From contig CALRWV020000001.1 of the NCBI GenBank assembly GCA_943371965.1, positions 62,001 to 126,000 of the forward strand: a stretch of 64,000 bases of DNA, written 5' to 3'. The notes under the pieces are model-generated. The model saw only the letters and a program-made list of their open reading frames with translations, was not told the origin of the DNA and ran no database searches. Numbering within the stretch: the first letter of the stretch is position 1; every line of letters begins with the position of its first letter. Positions 1-8,658 of the stretch are shown here, piece after piece. The DNA comes from CALRWV02 sp943371965. Lineage in GTDB: Bacteria; Bacteroidota; JABWAT01. Position numbers and translations under genes: made by a program.

Positions 1-2
1 TT

Positions 3-1247
3 CTGGAATCACTATCGGAAACCAACAAACAGTATTTGTTTCAAACCGGATTCTTCAGCTTGGATTCATTTCCAGGACTTTCAGAAATTATTAATCCTCA
101 ATCAGGTTGGGCAAATGAAAAAATATTGTCCCATTCTGCTCTCTCTGATTTTTTTTCTGTCTATCACAATAAATCAGCATTTTACCAGATTTTGATAACC
201 ATTTCAGAAGATGGTCAAAATGTATCAGATGAAATGAAGAACTTATGGGTATCACGAAAATTCAACAGTGAAAAAATAAAAGCGATTGAAAGTAAAAATA
301 TTTCAATCAAAGGTTTCAATTTTACGCATGAGGGTTACCGGATTTACAACGGTTATCTTTCTGAATCAGCAAAAAAATCGTTAATGAAACTGAAGGAAAT
401 TCATTCAGATGCAATTTCACTGATTCCATTCGGATTCATGTCATCAGAATCGGAACCCAACTTGTTCTGGGCAAATCAATCCGGTTCTGAAAATGATGAG
501 AGTATTATTTATGCAGGAATCAACGCTAAAAAAATTGGTTTCCAGGTTATGCTAAAACCCCAACTTTGGCTTCGGCGCGGTGTCTGGTGCGGTGAAATTG
601 AAATGAAAAACGATGCGGACTGGAAGAAATTTGAAAATGAATACAGAATCTGGATTTTGCATTATGCTGCAATTGCCCAACACTATAATTTCGAATTTTT
701 AAGTTTGGGAGTAGAGCTTTTAAAATTTACAAAACAAAGACCTGAATTTTTTACAAGTTTAATCTCGGATATCAGAAAAATATACGATGGTCAACTGACT
801 TACTCTGCAAACTGGTATGATGAGGCAGACCATATTCAGTTTTGGGATAAACTCGATTTTATAGGAATCAACAGTTATTATCCGTTATCTGAAAAGGAGA
901 ATGCTGGTGAAACTGAATTGGAAAATTCAGCAGAAAAACTGACCCTTCACTTTTCGGACTTATCAGAAAAATGGAACCGGAAAATTGTTTTTACCGAAAT
1001 CGGATTTGCAAAAAATCGGTATCCATGGATTATGCCTCATGATGAAAGAAACAATCAAGACTTTTCAGAAACACAACAGGCTTTATGTTACAAATTAGTT
1101 TCCGATGAATGGCTGAACCGGACTTGGTGCGGTGGATTTCTCTGGTGGAAATGGTCATCATCACTTGAAATTATGAACGAAGACAGAATTAATTTCTTTC
1201 CCGGTCTTTCTGCAAAAAGAGTTGTTGCAGAATCGTTTGCAAAATAG
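3..1247 (+). CDS. GH113-family glycoside hydrolase (beta-mannanase-like), 5' end outside the window
   Basis: The reading frame is open to the window edge, so the start is missing; a TTG at 36 is unlikely to be the real start. From about nt 340 the protein follows the glycoside hydrolase family 113 pattern: a YxxGYLSESAKKSL segment, a MLKPQLWLRRG strand-loop with WCGEI, the acid/base Glu in GVELLKF, a TYSANWYDEADHIQFWD stretch, DFIGINSYYPLS, and the nucleophile Glu in FTEIGF, ending with GGFLWWKWSS. Known members cleave beta-mannan or related beta-glycosidic links with retention. About 100 residues before the catalytic domain are of unknown nature. Substrate and cellular location cannot be judged without the N-terminus. 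Confidence 0.85.
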   Translation: MESLSETNKQYLFQTGFFSLDSFPGLSEIINPQSGWANEKILSHSALSDFFSVYHNKSAFYQILITISEDGQNVSDEMKNLWVSRKFNSEKIKAIESKNISIKGFNFTHEGYRIYNGYLSESAKKSLMKLKEIHSDAISLIPFGFMSSESEPNLFWANQSGSENDESIIYAGINAKKIGFQVMLKPQLWLRRGVWCGEIEMKNDADWKKFENEYRIWILHYAAIAQHYNFEFLSLGVELLKFTKQRPEFFTSLISDIRKIYDGQLTYSANWYDEADHIQFWDKLDFIGINSYYPLSEKENAGETELENSAEKLTLHFSDLSEKWNRKIVFTEIGFAKNRYPWIMPHDERNNQDFSETQQALCYKLVSDEWLNRTWCGGFLWWKWSSSLEIMNEDRINFFPGLSAKRVVAESFAK

Positions 1248-1297
1248 TTTTGATTGATTTGTTGAAAAGAAGTAATTTAGCTGAAAACAAGACAGTT

Positions 1298-1708
1298 ATG
1301 GAAATCAAACGAAAAATATCACACATCGGAATTGCCGTTGAAAATCTGGAAGAGTCTTTCCAGTTTTATAAGGATCTTTTTCAGCTTGAACAGTGGCATG
1401 ATGAAATTGTTGAAGATCAGAAAGTAAAAACAAGATTTATTGAAGTGGGTGAATCGCATTTCGAATTGCTTGAAGCAACTTCACCTGATTCGCCAATTGC
1501 AAAGTTTATTGAAAAGCAGGGTCGTGGCGGAATTCATCATATCTGTGTTGAAGTTGAAGATATCAGAAAAGAATTGAAGAGAATGGAAACTTTGGGTTAT
1601 CAGCTGATTGATAAAGAACCGAGAAAGGGTGCGCACAATTGTTTGGTTGCTTTTGTTCATCCGAAATCTTCAATAGGTGTATTGCTTGAATTAAGTCAGA
1701 AGATGTGA
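1298..1708 (+). CDS. mce: methylmalonyl-CoA epimerase
   Basis: Interconverts (S)- and (R)-methylmalonyl-CoA, linking propionyl-CoA to succinyl-CoA through the B12-dependent mutase. This is a 136-residue vicinal-oxygen-chelate protein with two beta-alpha-beta-beta-beta modules. Metal-ligand positions are visible: His in SHIGIAV near the start, Glu in HFELLE, His in GGIHHICVEVED and the C-terminal Glu in GVLLELSQ. The ATG at 1298 gives the usual family length; a TTG at 1250 would add 16 unrelated residues. The gene follows the glycosidase directly. The mutase is not in the window, but its chaperone meaB lies about 39 kb downstream, so the pathway is probably complete in the genome (inference). 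Confidence 0.9.
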   Translation: MEIKRKISHIGIAVENLEESFQFYKDLFQLEQWHDEIVEDQKVKTRFIEVGESHFELLEATSPDSPIAKFIEKQGRGGIHHICVEVEDIRKELKRMETLGYQLIDKEPRKGAHNCLVAFVHPKSSIGVLLELSQKM

Positions 1709-1711
1709 ATT

Positions 1712-1960
1712 ATGCCTACGAAAAATACGAACATGACGAGAAATGAAATTTCATTGGAATGGATATTAATGGAAAGAAAGATTGACTCAGTAGAAGAACG
1801 CGAAGACTTTTGGTCAAAACAAACGAGTCAATTTAGAATACAAGAAGTTGAAAGATTAAGATTAAAATGGATGCACGAAAATGGTATTGATATATTTAAT
1901 CCGGAAAAAATTAAAGTTGATCGTTCAAAGGTTAAAATTATCAAACTTTTTGAAAAGTAA
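1712..1960 (+). CDS. small hypothetical protein, 82 aa
   Basis: I do not recognise this protein. It is 82 residues long, highly charged and predicted soluble, with no signal peptide or membrane segment. It has a probable helical core (EREDFWSKQ to VERLRLKWMHEN) and a basic C-terminus. The ATG lies 3 nt after the epimerase stop, which suggests translational coupling in the same operon. It could be a small regulator or a non-conserved gene. Its codon use resembles its neighbours. Confidence 0.5.
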   Translation: MPTKNTNMTRNEISLEWILMERKIDSVEEREDFWSKQTSQFRIQEVERLRLKWMHENGIDIFNPEKIKVDRSKVKIIKLFEK

Positions 1961-2002
1961 TCTGTTATTCTTCATTATTCATTCTTAATTCGTAATTGCT
2001 AA
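1961..2002. repeat. degenerate intergenic repeat of AATGAATAATGAA type
   Basis: The short gap before uvrC reads, on the minus strand, as a run of degenerate AATTAAGAATGAATAATGAA units. Related strings occur before the genes at 19179 and 21832 and after recG. See the findings. Confidence 0.4.
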
Positions 2003-3832
2003 ATGAACCCTTCCCTTCCAGAAAAACTAGAAAACATTCCTACCGCTCCAGGTGTTTATAAATATTTTGATATCACCGGAAAAATAATTTATGTGGGGAA
2101 AGCAAAAAATTTACGTAACCGTGTAAAAAGTTATTTCCAGCATAACCGTCCGCGCGACGCAAAGACAACCTCGCTTGTCAACCATATCGAGAATGTTGAT
2201 TTCATTCAGACCAACACTGAAATGGAAGCATTGATCCTTGAAAATAATCTGATCAAGGAATTCAAACCCAAGTACAATATTGATCTGAAGGATGATAAAA
2301 CATTTCCTTACATCGTGGTTACCAATGAACAGTATCCGAGAGTTTATTCCACACGGAAAATTAAAAAAGATGGAAGCAAATATTTTGGTCCTTATACCAA
2401 TGTTGGTTACATGAAATCAGCACTTGGAATGATCAAAGATTTGTTCATGGTTCGTTCCTGTCAGTTTCCGCTGACAGAAGAAAATATTGCCGCAAAAAAG
2501 TGGCGCGTCTGTCTCGATTATCACATCAAAAAATGTTTGGGTCCCTGCGAAAATTATCAGACCAAAAAAGAATACTACGAAATGATTGATCAGGTTGTTC
2601 AACTGATCAACGGTAAAACAACTACGTTGAAAAAAATCCTTCGTGAAGAAATGGAACTGAAAGCTGAAGCAATGCAGTTTGAAGATGCCGCTTTGCTTCG
2701 CGATAAAATCAATTCACTTGAAATTTATGAATCAAAACAAAAAGTGGTTTACAATGATTTGGGTGACCGAGATGTATTCGGTTTTGCATACAGTTCAGAT
2801 GATGCTGCCTGTGTCGTTTTTCAGGTCCGTGAAGGAAAAATAATCGGAAGTCATCATTTTTATCTTGAAAAATTTGATGATGATTTGAAAGATGAACAGA
2901 TCGAAAATTTTCTTTACAAATATTATGAAAACAGTCCATACATTCCTGATGAGATTGTTATGCAGGAAGCTGAAAGTGAATTTACCGGGCTTGAAAATTT
3001 CCTTCGTCAGCAATCATCAAAAAAAGTACAGATAACATTTCCGAAGATCGGTGATAAAATAAAACTGCTTGAACTTTCGGTTAAAAACGCAACGCATTTG
3101 CTTGACGACATGATTTTGCAGAAACAGAAACGGTTTGAAGATTTTGTTCCGCATTCAGTAAAAGCACTTCAGAGAGATTTACGGCTTCCAAAACTTCCGA
3201 GAAGAATTGAATGTTTCGATAATTCCAACATTCAGGGTTCCGATCCTGTTTCATCGATGGTGTGTTTTGTTGATGGAAAATCAAAAAAAGCGGATTACCG
3301 GAAATTCAATGTGAAAACTGTTGTTGGACCTGATGATTTTGCTTCGATGATGGAAATTGTACACCGCAGATATGCTGGCAGTTTAAGTGAAGAATTGCCG
3401 CTTCCCGATCTGATTGTCATTGACGGCGGCAAAGGGCAACTTTCACATGCTGTTGAAGCTGTAAGGGGTACTAAAGCAGAAGGAATTCCGATTATAGGAT
3501 TGGCGAAAAAATTGGAGGAAGTTTTTTTCCCGAACGATAAAGATCCTTATAATCTGCCAAAAACTTCTTCGGGTTTGCGTTTGCTTCAACAGGCGCGGGA
3601 TGAAGCACACCGTTTTGCAATAACTTTCCACCGCGTTAAACGCAGCAACCGGACGATGATAACTGAGTTATCGGAAATTCCAACTATTGCTGAAGGAAAA
3701 ATTAAAAAACTTCTAACCGAACTGGGTAGTGTTGAAGGTGTAAAAAATTCGGATATTGCAACTTTAACAAAATTGGTTGGAAAAAAATCTGCTGAAGCAA
3801 TCAGAAATTATTTCGAAAGTAAAGTTCAATGA
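2003..3832 (+). CDS. uvrC: excinuclease ABC subunit C
   Basis: Makes the two incisions flanking a lesion in UvrABC nucleotide excision repair. At 609 residues it is full length for the family. Domains in order: GIY-YIG nuclease (about 13-95, with APGVYKYFD and IIYVGKAKNLRNRV), a cysteine-containing segment (VRSCQFPL to CLGPCENY), a UVR motif that contacts UvrB (about 205-240), the RNase H-like endonuclease domain (IECFDNSNIQGSDPVSSMV, then DLIVIDGGKGQL), and a C-terminal helix-hairpin-helix pair (about 555-605). No strong Shine-Dalgarno precedes the ATG. The stop overlaps the next start by ATGA, so the cation exporter is translationally coupled. Confidence 0.97.
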   Translation: MNPSLPEKLENIPTAPGVYKYFDITGKIIYVGKAKNLRNRVKSYFQHNRPRDAKTTSLVNHIENVDFIQTNTEMEALILENNLIKEFKPKYNIDLKDDKTFPYIVVTNEQYPRVYSTRKIKKDGSKYFGPYTNVGYMKSALGMIKDLFMVRSCQFPLTEENIAAKKWRVCLDYHIKKCLGPCENYQTKKEYYEMIDQVVQLINGKTTTLKKILREEMELKAEAMQFEDAALLRDKINSLEIYESKQKVVYNDLGDRDVFGFAYSSDDAACVVFQVREGKIIGSHHFYLEKFDDDLKDEQIENFLYKYYENSPYIPDEIVMQEAESEFTGLENFLRQQSSKKVQITFPKIGDKIKLLELSVKNATHLLDDMILQKQKRFEDFVPHSVKALQRDLRLPKLPRRIECFDNSNIQGSDPVSSMVCFVDGKSKKADYRKFNVKTVVGPDDFASMMEIVHRRYAGSLSEELPLPDLIVIDGGKGQLSHAVEAVRGTKAEGIPIIGLAKKLEEVFFPNDKDPYNLPKTSSGLRLLQQARDEAHRFAITFHRVKRSNRTMITELSEIPTIAEGKIKKLLTELGSVEGVKNSDIATLTKLVGKKSAEAIRNYFESKVQ

Positions 3833-4758
3833 GTCATCCATTGGAAGAAATCTATAAAAAACGGGCAACAACTTTAGGTTTGGGCGGAAATATTTTTCTG
3901 TTTCTTCTTAAAATTGTTTTGGGATTTTTATCAGGTTCCATAGCTGTTATTTCTGATGCCTTTCATTCTCTGATGGATATTATTGCTGCCATAATTATTG
4001 CAATCGGAGTTAAAGTTGCAAATGAACAGGCAGATGAAGATCATCCTTTCGGACATCATCGGGCTGAACCGATTGCAGGATTGATAATTGCTGTGATTGC
4101 AGGGATTTTGGCTTTTGAAATTGCCCGTGAATCTATTTTTAAAATGTTTACCGGTCCAACTGAAATTGTGGGGACATATGCTGTTACTGCTTTGATAATT
4201 ACTTTGTTTACCAAAATATCGATGGGCTGGTATTTCAGAAGATTGGGAAAAAAAATTCACTCAAGCGCAGTAAAAGCCTTGGCAATCGATTCCAAAAACG
4301 ACGTTCTCGCAACATCAGTTGCTTTAATTGGTGTTTTGGTTGCAACATTGGGTTTTCCCGCTTTTGATTCTGCTGCCGGTTTGGTTGTTGCTGTTTTCAT
4401 TTTTAAAGGCGGTTATGAAATTGGAATTGAAAATATTGATTATCTGATGGGAAAATCAGCAGACGAAGATATGATTGCTGAAATAAAACTGACAGCTCTT
4501 TCCGTTAAAGATGTTATTGCGCTGAATACAATCAGGTCACATTACATTGGTCAAACGGTTCAGGTTGAAATTCATATTGAAGTTGAGCACAAACTTACTA
4601 CCGACCATTCACATTTTATCGCCGAAAAAGTTGAATCTGAAGTGGAAAAGATAGAGGGTGTTTCAAAGGCATTTGTTCATGTTGATCCTGTCATTATTCT
4701 GCCTGACGGTTCAAGACGGATCGCTGATTTCCACAAAAAATTTCCACATCTGGAATAA
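3829..4758 (+). CDS. cation diffusion facilitator family transporter (FieF/MamB-like)
   Basis: An inner-membrane exporter of divalent metals (Zn2+, Fe2+, Mn2+ or Cd2+) driven by proton antiport. It has 309 residues with six predicted membrane helices followed by a cytoplasmic dimerisation domain (about 210-295). Metal-site residues are visible in helix 2 (SDAFHSLMD) and helix 5 (AIDSKNDVLATS). The histidine-rich ADEDHPFGHHRAEPI loop is typical of the family. The C-terminal domain contains HIEVEHKLTTDHSH. The metal cannot be told from sequence. It starts inside the uvrC stop codon; the functional link to uvrC is unclear. Confidence 0.92.
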   Translation: MSHPLEEIYKKRATTLGLGGNIFLFLLKIVLGFLSGSIAVISDAFHSLMDIIAAIIIAIGVKVANEQADEDHPFGHHRAEPIAGLIIAVIAGILAFEIARESIFKMFTGPTEIVGTYAVTALIITLFTKISMGWYFRRLGKKIHSSAVKALAIDSKNDVLATSVALIGVLVATLGFPAFDSAAGLVVAVFIFKGGYEIGIENIDYLMGKSADEDMIAEIKLTALSVKDVIALNTIRSHYIGQTVQVEIHIEVEHKLTTDHSHFIAEKVESEVEKIEGVSKAFVHVDPVIILPDGSRRIADFHKKFPHLE

Positions 4759-4784
4759 ACACATTAATTTGGAGTCTAACAATC

Positions 4785-5831
4785 TTGTCAACTCAACTCA
4801 CCATCGATCTCCGTTCCGATACTGTAACCAAACCTTCACCAGAAATGCTGGATGCAATGAGAAATGCACCGGTTGGAGATGATGTGTTTGGTGAAGATCC
4901 CACAGTAAATCTTCTGCAAAATAAAATGGCAGATATTTTCGGAAAAGAAGCCGCCTTGTTTGTTTCAAGCGGAACCATGGGAAACCAGCTCTGTTTGCGA
5001 ACCCACACTGAACCGGGTGATGAAGTCATCTGTGATTATTATTCGCACATTTTCAACTACGAATCAGGTGCTGCCGGAAATCTGTCACAGGTTCAGCTTC
5101 ATCCGCTTCATGGTGAACATGGGATTCTGACTGTCGATCAAATCAGAGATGCAGTCCGCGGGAAACCTTACTGGAATCCATGGACAAAATTGATTGAACT
5201 TGAAAATACCGGAAACAAGGCCGGAGGAACAATTTATCCGATCGAAAGAATAAAAGAGATTTCTGAATTTGCAAAAAGCCGGAATCTGAAAATGCATTTG
5301 GATGGAGCCAGAATCTGGAATGCCCATATTGCAACCGGAGTTTCTTTGCATGAATACGGAAAACACTTTGATTCACTTTCTGTTTGTTTTTCAAAGGGAT
5401 TGGGAGCTCCTGTTGGTTCAGTGATTTTGGGAACAAAAGATTTTATTCTGAAAGCCCACCGTTTCAGGAAAATGTGGGGCGGTGGAATGAGACAGATTGG
5501 CGGATTGGCTGCTGCCTGTTTGTTCGCTTATGAAAACAACTTGTCAGGTTTGAAACAGGATCATGACCATGCAGGAAAGATTGCAGGTTTATTGAACTCA
5601 ATGAAAGGTTTTTCAGTTGATTTGAAAACGGTACAGTCAAACATTGTGATGGCTGATGTTTCGGCTACCGGAAAAACGACTGAAGCGGTAACAGAAATTT
5701 TCAAACAGAATCAGATTCTGATTTCGCCGTTTTCAGATAAAATAATCCGGTTTGTAACCCATCTTGATTTTACATCAGCACAAATGATTGAATTTGCTTC
5801 ACGCCTTGAAAAAATTAAAACACAGATTTAA
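4785..5831 (+). CDS. ltaE: low-specificity L-threonine aldolase
   Basis: A PLP-dependent fold-type I enzyme that cleaves L-threonine or L-allo-threonine to glycine and acetaldehyde. At 348 residues it has the family length. It shows the start motif DLRSDTVTKPSPEM, the SSGTMGNQL phosphate-binding loop, the HLDGARIWNA segment that holds the PLP-binding Asp, and the Schiff-base lysine in FSKGLGAPVGS (Lys204). The start is a TTG with GGAG about 11 nt upstream; the conserved N-terminus begins a few residues later, so this start fits well. The ridA-family gene follows after 11 nt. RidA clears reactive enamine and imine products of PLP enzymes, which makes the pairing sensible (inference). Confidence 0.93.
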   Translation: MSTQLTIDLRSDTVTKPSPEMLDAMRNAPVGDDVFGEDPTVNLLQNKMADIFGKEAALFVSSGTMGNQLCLRTHTEPGDEVICDYYSHIFNYESGAAGNLSQVQLHPLHGEHGILTVDQIRDAVRGKPYWNPWTKLIELENTGNKAGGTIYPIERIKEISEFAKSRNLKMHLDGARIWNAHIATGVSLHEYGKHFDSLSVCFSKGLGAPVGSVILGTKDFILKAHRFRKMWGGGMRQIGGLAAACLFAYENNLSGLKQDHDHAGKIAGLLNSMKGFSVDLKTVQSNIVMADVSATGKTTEAVTEIFKQNQILISPFSDKIIRFVTHLDFTSAQMIEFASRLEKIKTQI

Positions 5832-5842
5832 AGAGGTTTAAT

Positions 5843-6304
5843 ATGAGTATCGATCAGAAATTAAAAGAAATGGATATTGTACTGCCCGAACCTGCTGCTC
5901 CTTTGGCTTCTTACGTTCCTGCTGTCAGATCAGGAAATATGGTTTATGTTTCCGGACAGCTTCCTTCAATTAAAGGTCAATTGATTCATACCGGCAAAGT
6001 GGGATTGGTTATTGATATGGATTCTGCAAAGGAAAGTGCAAGACTTTGCGTGATCAACGGATTGGCAGCCTTAAAAAGCGTAATCGGAGATCTTGACAAG
6101 GTAAAACGGATTGTAAAACTGGTAGGGTTTGTTAATTCGGAAAAGGATTTTCATGACCAGCCGCAGGTTATCAATGGCGGCAGTGATCTGTTGCTTGCAA
6201 TTTTTGGAGATGCCGGTAAACATGCCCGTTCAGCAGTAGGAGTTTGTGAACTTCCCAGAAATGCACCGGTAGAAATTGAAATGATTGTTGAAGTGGAGGA
6301 GTAG
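5843..6304 (+). CDS. RidA/YjgF-family protein
   Basis: A member of the Rid superfamily, whose studied members hydrolyse reactive enamine/imine intermediates released by PLP enzymes. The 153-residue form, with the N-terminal LPEPAAPLASYVPAVRSGN and then VYVSGQLP, marks the longer subfamily (often COG0251, atu1953-like) rather than classical 130-residue RidA. The classical catalytic Arg in RxxxxV is not obvious: the C-terminal region reads HARSAVGVCELPRNAPVEIEM, so Arg in HARSAV may serve. AGAGG lies 6 nt before the ATG. It ends the first gene run. Confidence 0.88.
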   Translation: MSIDQKLKEMDIVLPEPAAPLASYVPAVRSGNMVYVSGQLPSIKGQLIHTGKVGLVIDMDSAKESARLCVINGLAALKSVIGDLDKVKRIVKLVGFVNSEKDFHDQPQVINGGSDLLLAIFGDAGKHARSAVGVCELPRNAPVEIEMIVEVEE

Positions 6305-6403
6305 ACCATAGACAATGGTCGATAGAAAAAGCTTCTTTACTTTTGTTACTGCTTAAAAAAGACTTCGAATTTTTGTCTTCTTTTTCCTGCCTTCGTCTAT
6401 GGT
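6305..6403. repeat. inverted repeat ACCATAGAC ... GTCTATGGT in the gap before tRNA-Thr
   Basis: Nine-base arms at 6305-6313 and 6395-6403, separated by 81 bases, begin immediately after the ridA-family stop codon. The enclosed DNA is AT-rich and I see no gene in it. Strings built on CCATAGAC and GTCTATGG are a common style of intergenic repeat, but only this copy pair is present here. Confidence 0.45.
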
Positions 6404-6445
6404 AAATAGACTGAAGACTAAACCCTTTTTCCATCAGCCCGAAAT

Positions 6446-6475
6446 TTTGATTTAAAAAATATTTTCTTACCTTTG
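6446..6475 (+). promoter_or_regulatory. Bacteroidota-type promoter for tRNA-Thr and atpDC
   Basis: TTTG at 6446-6449, an 18-base spacer, then TACCTTTG at 6468-6475, an exact match to the TAnnTTTG -7 element. Transcription would begin near 6479, about 48 nt ahead of the tRNA. No second promoter of this type is seen between the tRNA and atpD. Confidence 0.75.
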
Positions 6476-6526
6476 CAGTCTATTTTTAAGCAAAATCCGC
6501 AATCTTTGCAGCTTTAAGCTGCATTT

Positions 6527-6599
6527 GCCACCGTAGCTCAGTTGGTAGAGCAGCTGTTTCGTAAACAGCAGGTCAGCGGTTCGAGCCCGCTTGGTGGCT
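6527..6599 (+). tRNA. tRNA-Thr (anticodon CGT)
   Basis: A complete cloverleaf. The acceptor stem is GCCACCG with TGGTGGC (one G-U pair). The D arm is GCTCAGTTGGTAGAGC. The anticodon stem GCTGT/ACAGC encloses loop TTCGTAA with anticodon CGT at 6560-6562, reading ACG codons. The T arm is AGCGG-TTCGAGC-CCGCT. The base at the discriminator position is T and no CCA is encoded. It lies 55 nt upstream of atpD. Confidence 0.97.
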
Positions 6600-6654
6600 C
6601 GGTTAATCAAATTTTAATAAAACCCAAACAGAACAAGTAAAAGGAAAAACTGGT

Positions 6655-8142
6655 ATGAACGAAGGAATAGTAGCACAAATTATCGGACCTGTGCTCGATG
6701 TTGATTTCCCGAGCGGAAAACTTCCTGCAATCTACAACGCATGTACAATTACACACGAAAACGGAAGTGTTCTTGTTCTTGAAGTTCAATCTCACGTTGG
6801 AGAAAACCGTGTAAGAACCATTGCAATGGATTCAACTGACGGTTTGGTAAGAGGAACCAAAGTGGTTGATACCGGCGGACCGATCAGCGTTCCTGTTGGT
6901 GCCAACGTATTGGGACGTGTATTGAATGTAACAGGTGCTCCAATTGATAATCTTGGATCAGTGGATTCAGCAAAAAAATATCCAATACACAGACCAGCTC
7001 CTGCATTCAAAGATCTTTCAACTGCAACTGAAATGTTTGAAACCGGAATCAAAGTAATCGATTTGCTTGAGCCTTATTCAAAAGGTGGAAAAATCGGGTT
7101 GTTCGGTGGTGCCGGTGTTGGTAAAACCGTATTGATTCAGGAATTGATCAACAATATCGCAAAAGCTCACGGTGGATATTCAGTATTTGCCGGAGTTGGA
7201 GAGCGTACCCGTGAAGGAAATGATCTTCTGCGTGAAATGATTGAGTCAGGAATTATCGATTACGGTGAAGAATTCCTTGAAAGTCTGGAAAAAGGAAAAT
7301 TCGAAATCAATCAGGTTGATAAAGGTGCTTTGAAAAATTCAAAAGCTGCTTTTGTGTTCGGACAAATGAACGAACCTCCTGGAGCACGTGCGCGTGTTGC
7401 ATTGACCGGTTTGGCTATTGCAGAGTTTTTCCGTGATGAAGAAAAACGTGATGTGTTGCTGTTTGTTGACAACATTTTCCGTTTCACACAAGCGGGTTCT
7501 GAAATGTCAGCTTTGTTGGGTCGTATGCCTTCAGCGGTTGGTTATCAGCCTACACTTGCAACTGAAATGGGTGCTCTTCAGGAACGTATCGTTTCTACAA
7601 AAGATGGATCAATCACTTCCGTTCAGGCCGTTTACGTACCTGCAGATGACTTGACCGATCCGGCTCCTGCAACTACTTTCTCCCACTTGGACGCAACAAC
7701 TGTATTGTCACGTGCAATTTCTGAAAAAGGAATTTATCCTGCAGTAGATCCGTTGGATTCGACCTCAAGAATTTTGAGTCCGAGAATTGTAGGAAAAGAA
7801 CACTATGATACTGCTCAGGCTGTAAAAAACATTCTTCAGAAATACAAAGATTTGCAGGATATCATTGCAATTTTGGGTATGGATGAATTGAGTGATGAAG
7901 ATAAGCTTGTAATTTCACGTGCAAGAAAAGTTGAGAAATTCCTTTCACAACCTTTCCACGTTGCTGAAGTATTTACCGGAAGTCCTGGAAAATATGTCTC
8001 CATTGCCGATACCATTAAAGGTTTCAAGGGAATTGTTAACGGTGATTACGATGATCTTCCAGAAAACTCCTTCTACATGGTCGGAAATATTGATGAAGCC
8101 ATCGAAAAAGCCAAAAAACTTCGCGAACAGGTTCCAGTATGA
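6655..8142 (+). CDS. atpD: F-type ATP synthase beta subunit
   Basis: The catalytic subunit of the F1 head, making ATP at the inner membrane. At 495 residues it is longer than the roughly 460-residue E. coli protein. Walker A is GGAGVGKTVL, Walker B is DVLLFVDNIF, and ALLGRMPSAVGYQPTLATEM follows. The extra length lies mainly in a charged insertion between GIIDYGEEF and VFGQMNEPPGARARV, which resembles the insertion I know from Bacteroidota beta subunits. AAAGGA stands 9 nt before the ATG. atpC overlaps the stop by ATGA. The other ATP synthase genes are absent here, as is usual in Bacteroidota and Chlorobi where atpDC forms a separate unit. The tRNA-Thr upstream is probably on the same transcript. 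Confidence 0.98.
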   Translation: MNEGIVAQIIGPVLDVDFPSGKLPAIYNACTITHENGSVLVLEVQSHVGENRVRTIAMDSTDGLVRGTKVVDTGGPISVPVGANVLGRVLNVTGAPIDNLGSVDSAKKYPIHRPAPAFKDLSTATEMFETGIKVIDLLEPYSKGGKIGLFGGAGVGKTVLIQELINNIAKAHGGYSVFAGVGERTREGNDLLREMIESGIIDYGEEFLESLEKGKFEINQVDKGALKNSKAAFVFGQMNEPPGARARVALTGLAIAEFFRDEEKRDVLLFVDNIFRFTQAGSEMSALLGRMPSAVGYQPTLATEMGALQERIVSTKDGSITSVQAVYVPADDLTDPAPATTFSHLDATTVLSRAISEKGIYPAVDPLDSTSRILSPRIVGKEHYDTAQAVKNILQKYKDLQDIIAILGMDELSDEDKLVISRARKVEKFLSQPFHVAEVFTGSPGKYVSIADTIKGFKGIVNGDYDDLPENSFYMVGNIDEAIEKAKKLREQVPV

Positions 8143-8558
8143 CAGCCGTAGATGAAAAAGTAATGAGCCTGGATATTGTGACCCCGCTCCGCCTGGTTTT
8201 CAGTGGCGAAGTGGTGAAACTTTCTGCACCTGGTACAGAAGGCAGTTTTTCCATTCTGAACCGTCACGCAGATTTTGTTACTTCTTTGCAGATCGGTGAG
8301 ATCAGAATTGTTACTGTTGATGGCCAAACCCAAAAGTTTGCCATCAGTGGCGGATTTGTTGAAGTAAAAAACAACAAAATCATTTTACTGGCTGAAACTG
8401 CCGAAAGAGCTGAAGAAATTGATGTTGAACGTGCAAAATCAGCAAAAGAACGTGCTGAACGCAGATTAACAACCAGATCTACCGAAGTTGATGATTTACG
8501 TGCCAGAATTGCTTTGATGAAAGCAATCAACAGAATGAAAGTTACAACCAAATTGTAA
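8139..8558 (+). CDS. atpC: F-type ATP synthase epsilon subunit
   Basis: A central-stalk subunit that couples rotor and head and can inhibit ATP hydrolysis. It has 139 residues: the N-terminal beta-sandwich (LDIVTPLRLVFSGEV, TEGSFSILNRHADFVTSL, FAISGGFVEVKNNKI, about 8-95) followed by a two-helix C-terminal domain rich in Glu and Arg (about 96-135). It begins within the atpD stop codon and is closed by a strong terminator at 8574. Confidence 0.96.
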   Translation: MTAVDEKVMSLDIVTPLRLVFSGEVVKLSAPGTEGSFSILNRHADFVTSLQIGEIRIVTVDGQTQKFAISGGFVEVKNNKIILLAETAERAEEIDVERAKSAKERAERRLTTRSTEVDDLRARIALMKAINRMKVTTKL

Positions 8559-8573
8559 TTCCGCAATTTTATT

Positions 8574-8609
8574 AACCGGTCACAGTTAATGCTTTGACCG
8601 GTTTTTTTT
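8574..8609 (+). terminator. rho-independent terminator of the atpDC transcript
   Basis: Perfect nine-base stem AACCGGTCA (8574-8582) and TGACCGGTT (8595-8603) with a 12-nt loop and a run of eight T (8602-8609). Confidence 0.93.
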
Positions 8610-8626
8610 CAGAAATCATTTCTGAA
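8608..8626. promoter_or_regulatory. 19-bp perfect palindrome upstream of the sirtuin gene
   Basis: TTCAGAAAT-C-ATTTCTGAA, two nine-base arms around one base, starts within the T-run of the atpDC terminator and lies 32 nt before the sirtuin ATG. It has the size and symmetry of an operator for a dimeric regulator. No protein can be assigned to it. Confidence 0.35.
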
Positions 8627-8658
8627 TGAACAGAGACCATCAAGATTAAAATCCCACT

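Noticed and set aside
36..1247. Taking TTG at 36 as a real start of the GH113 gene
   Set aside because: The frame is open upstream to the window edge, so the true start most likely lies outside; I annotate it as 5'-partial.
6171..6434. Minus-strand frame over the 3' end of the RidA-family gene and the following gap
   Set aside because: Its composition is typical of a shadow frame and it covers the inverted repeat; no start signal is visible.
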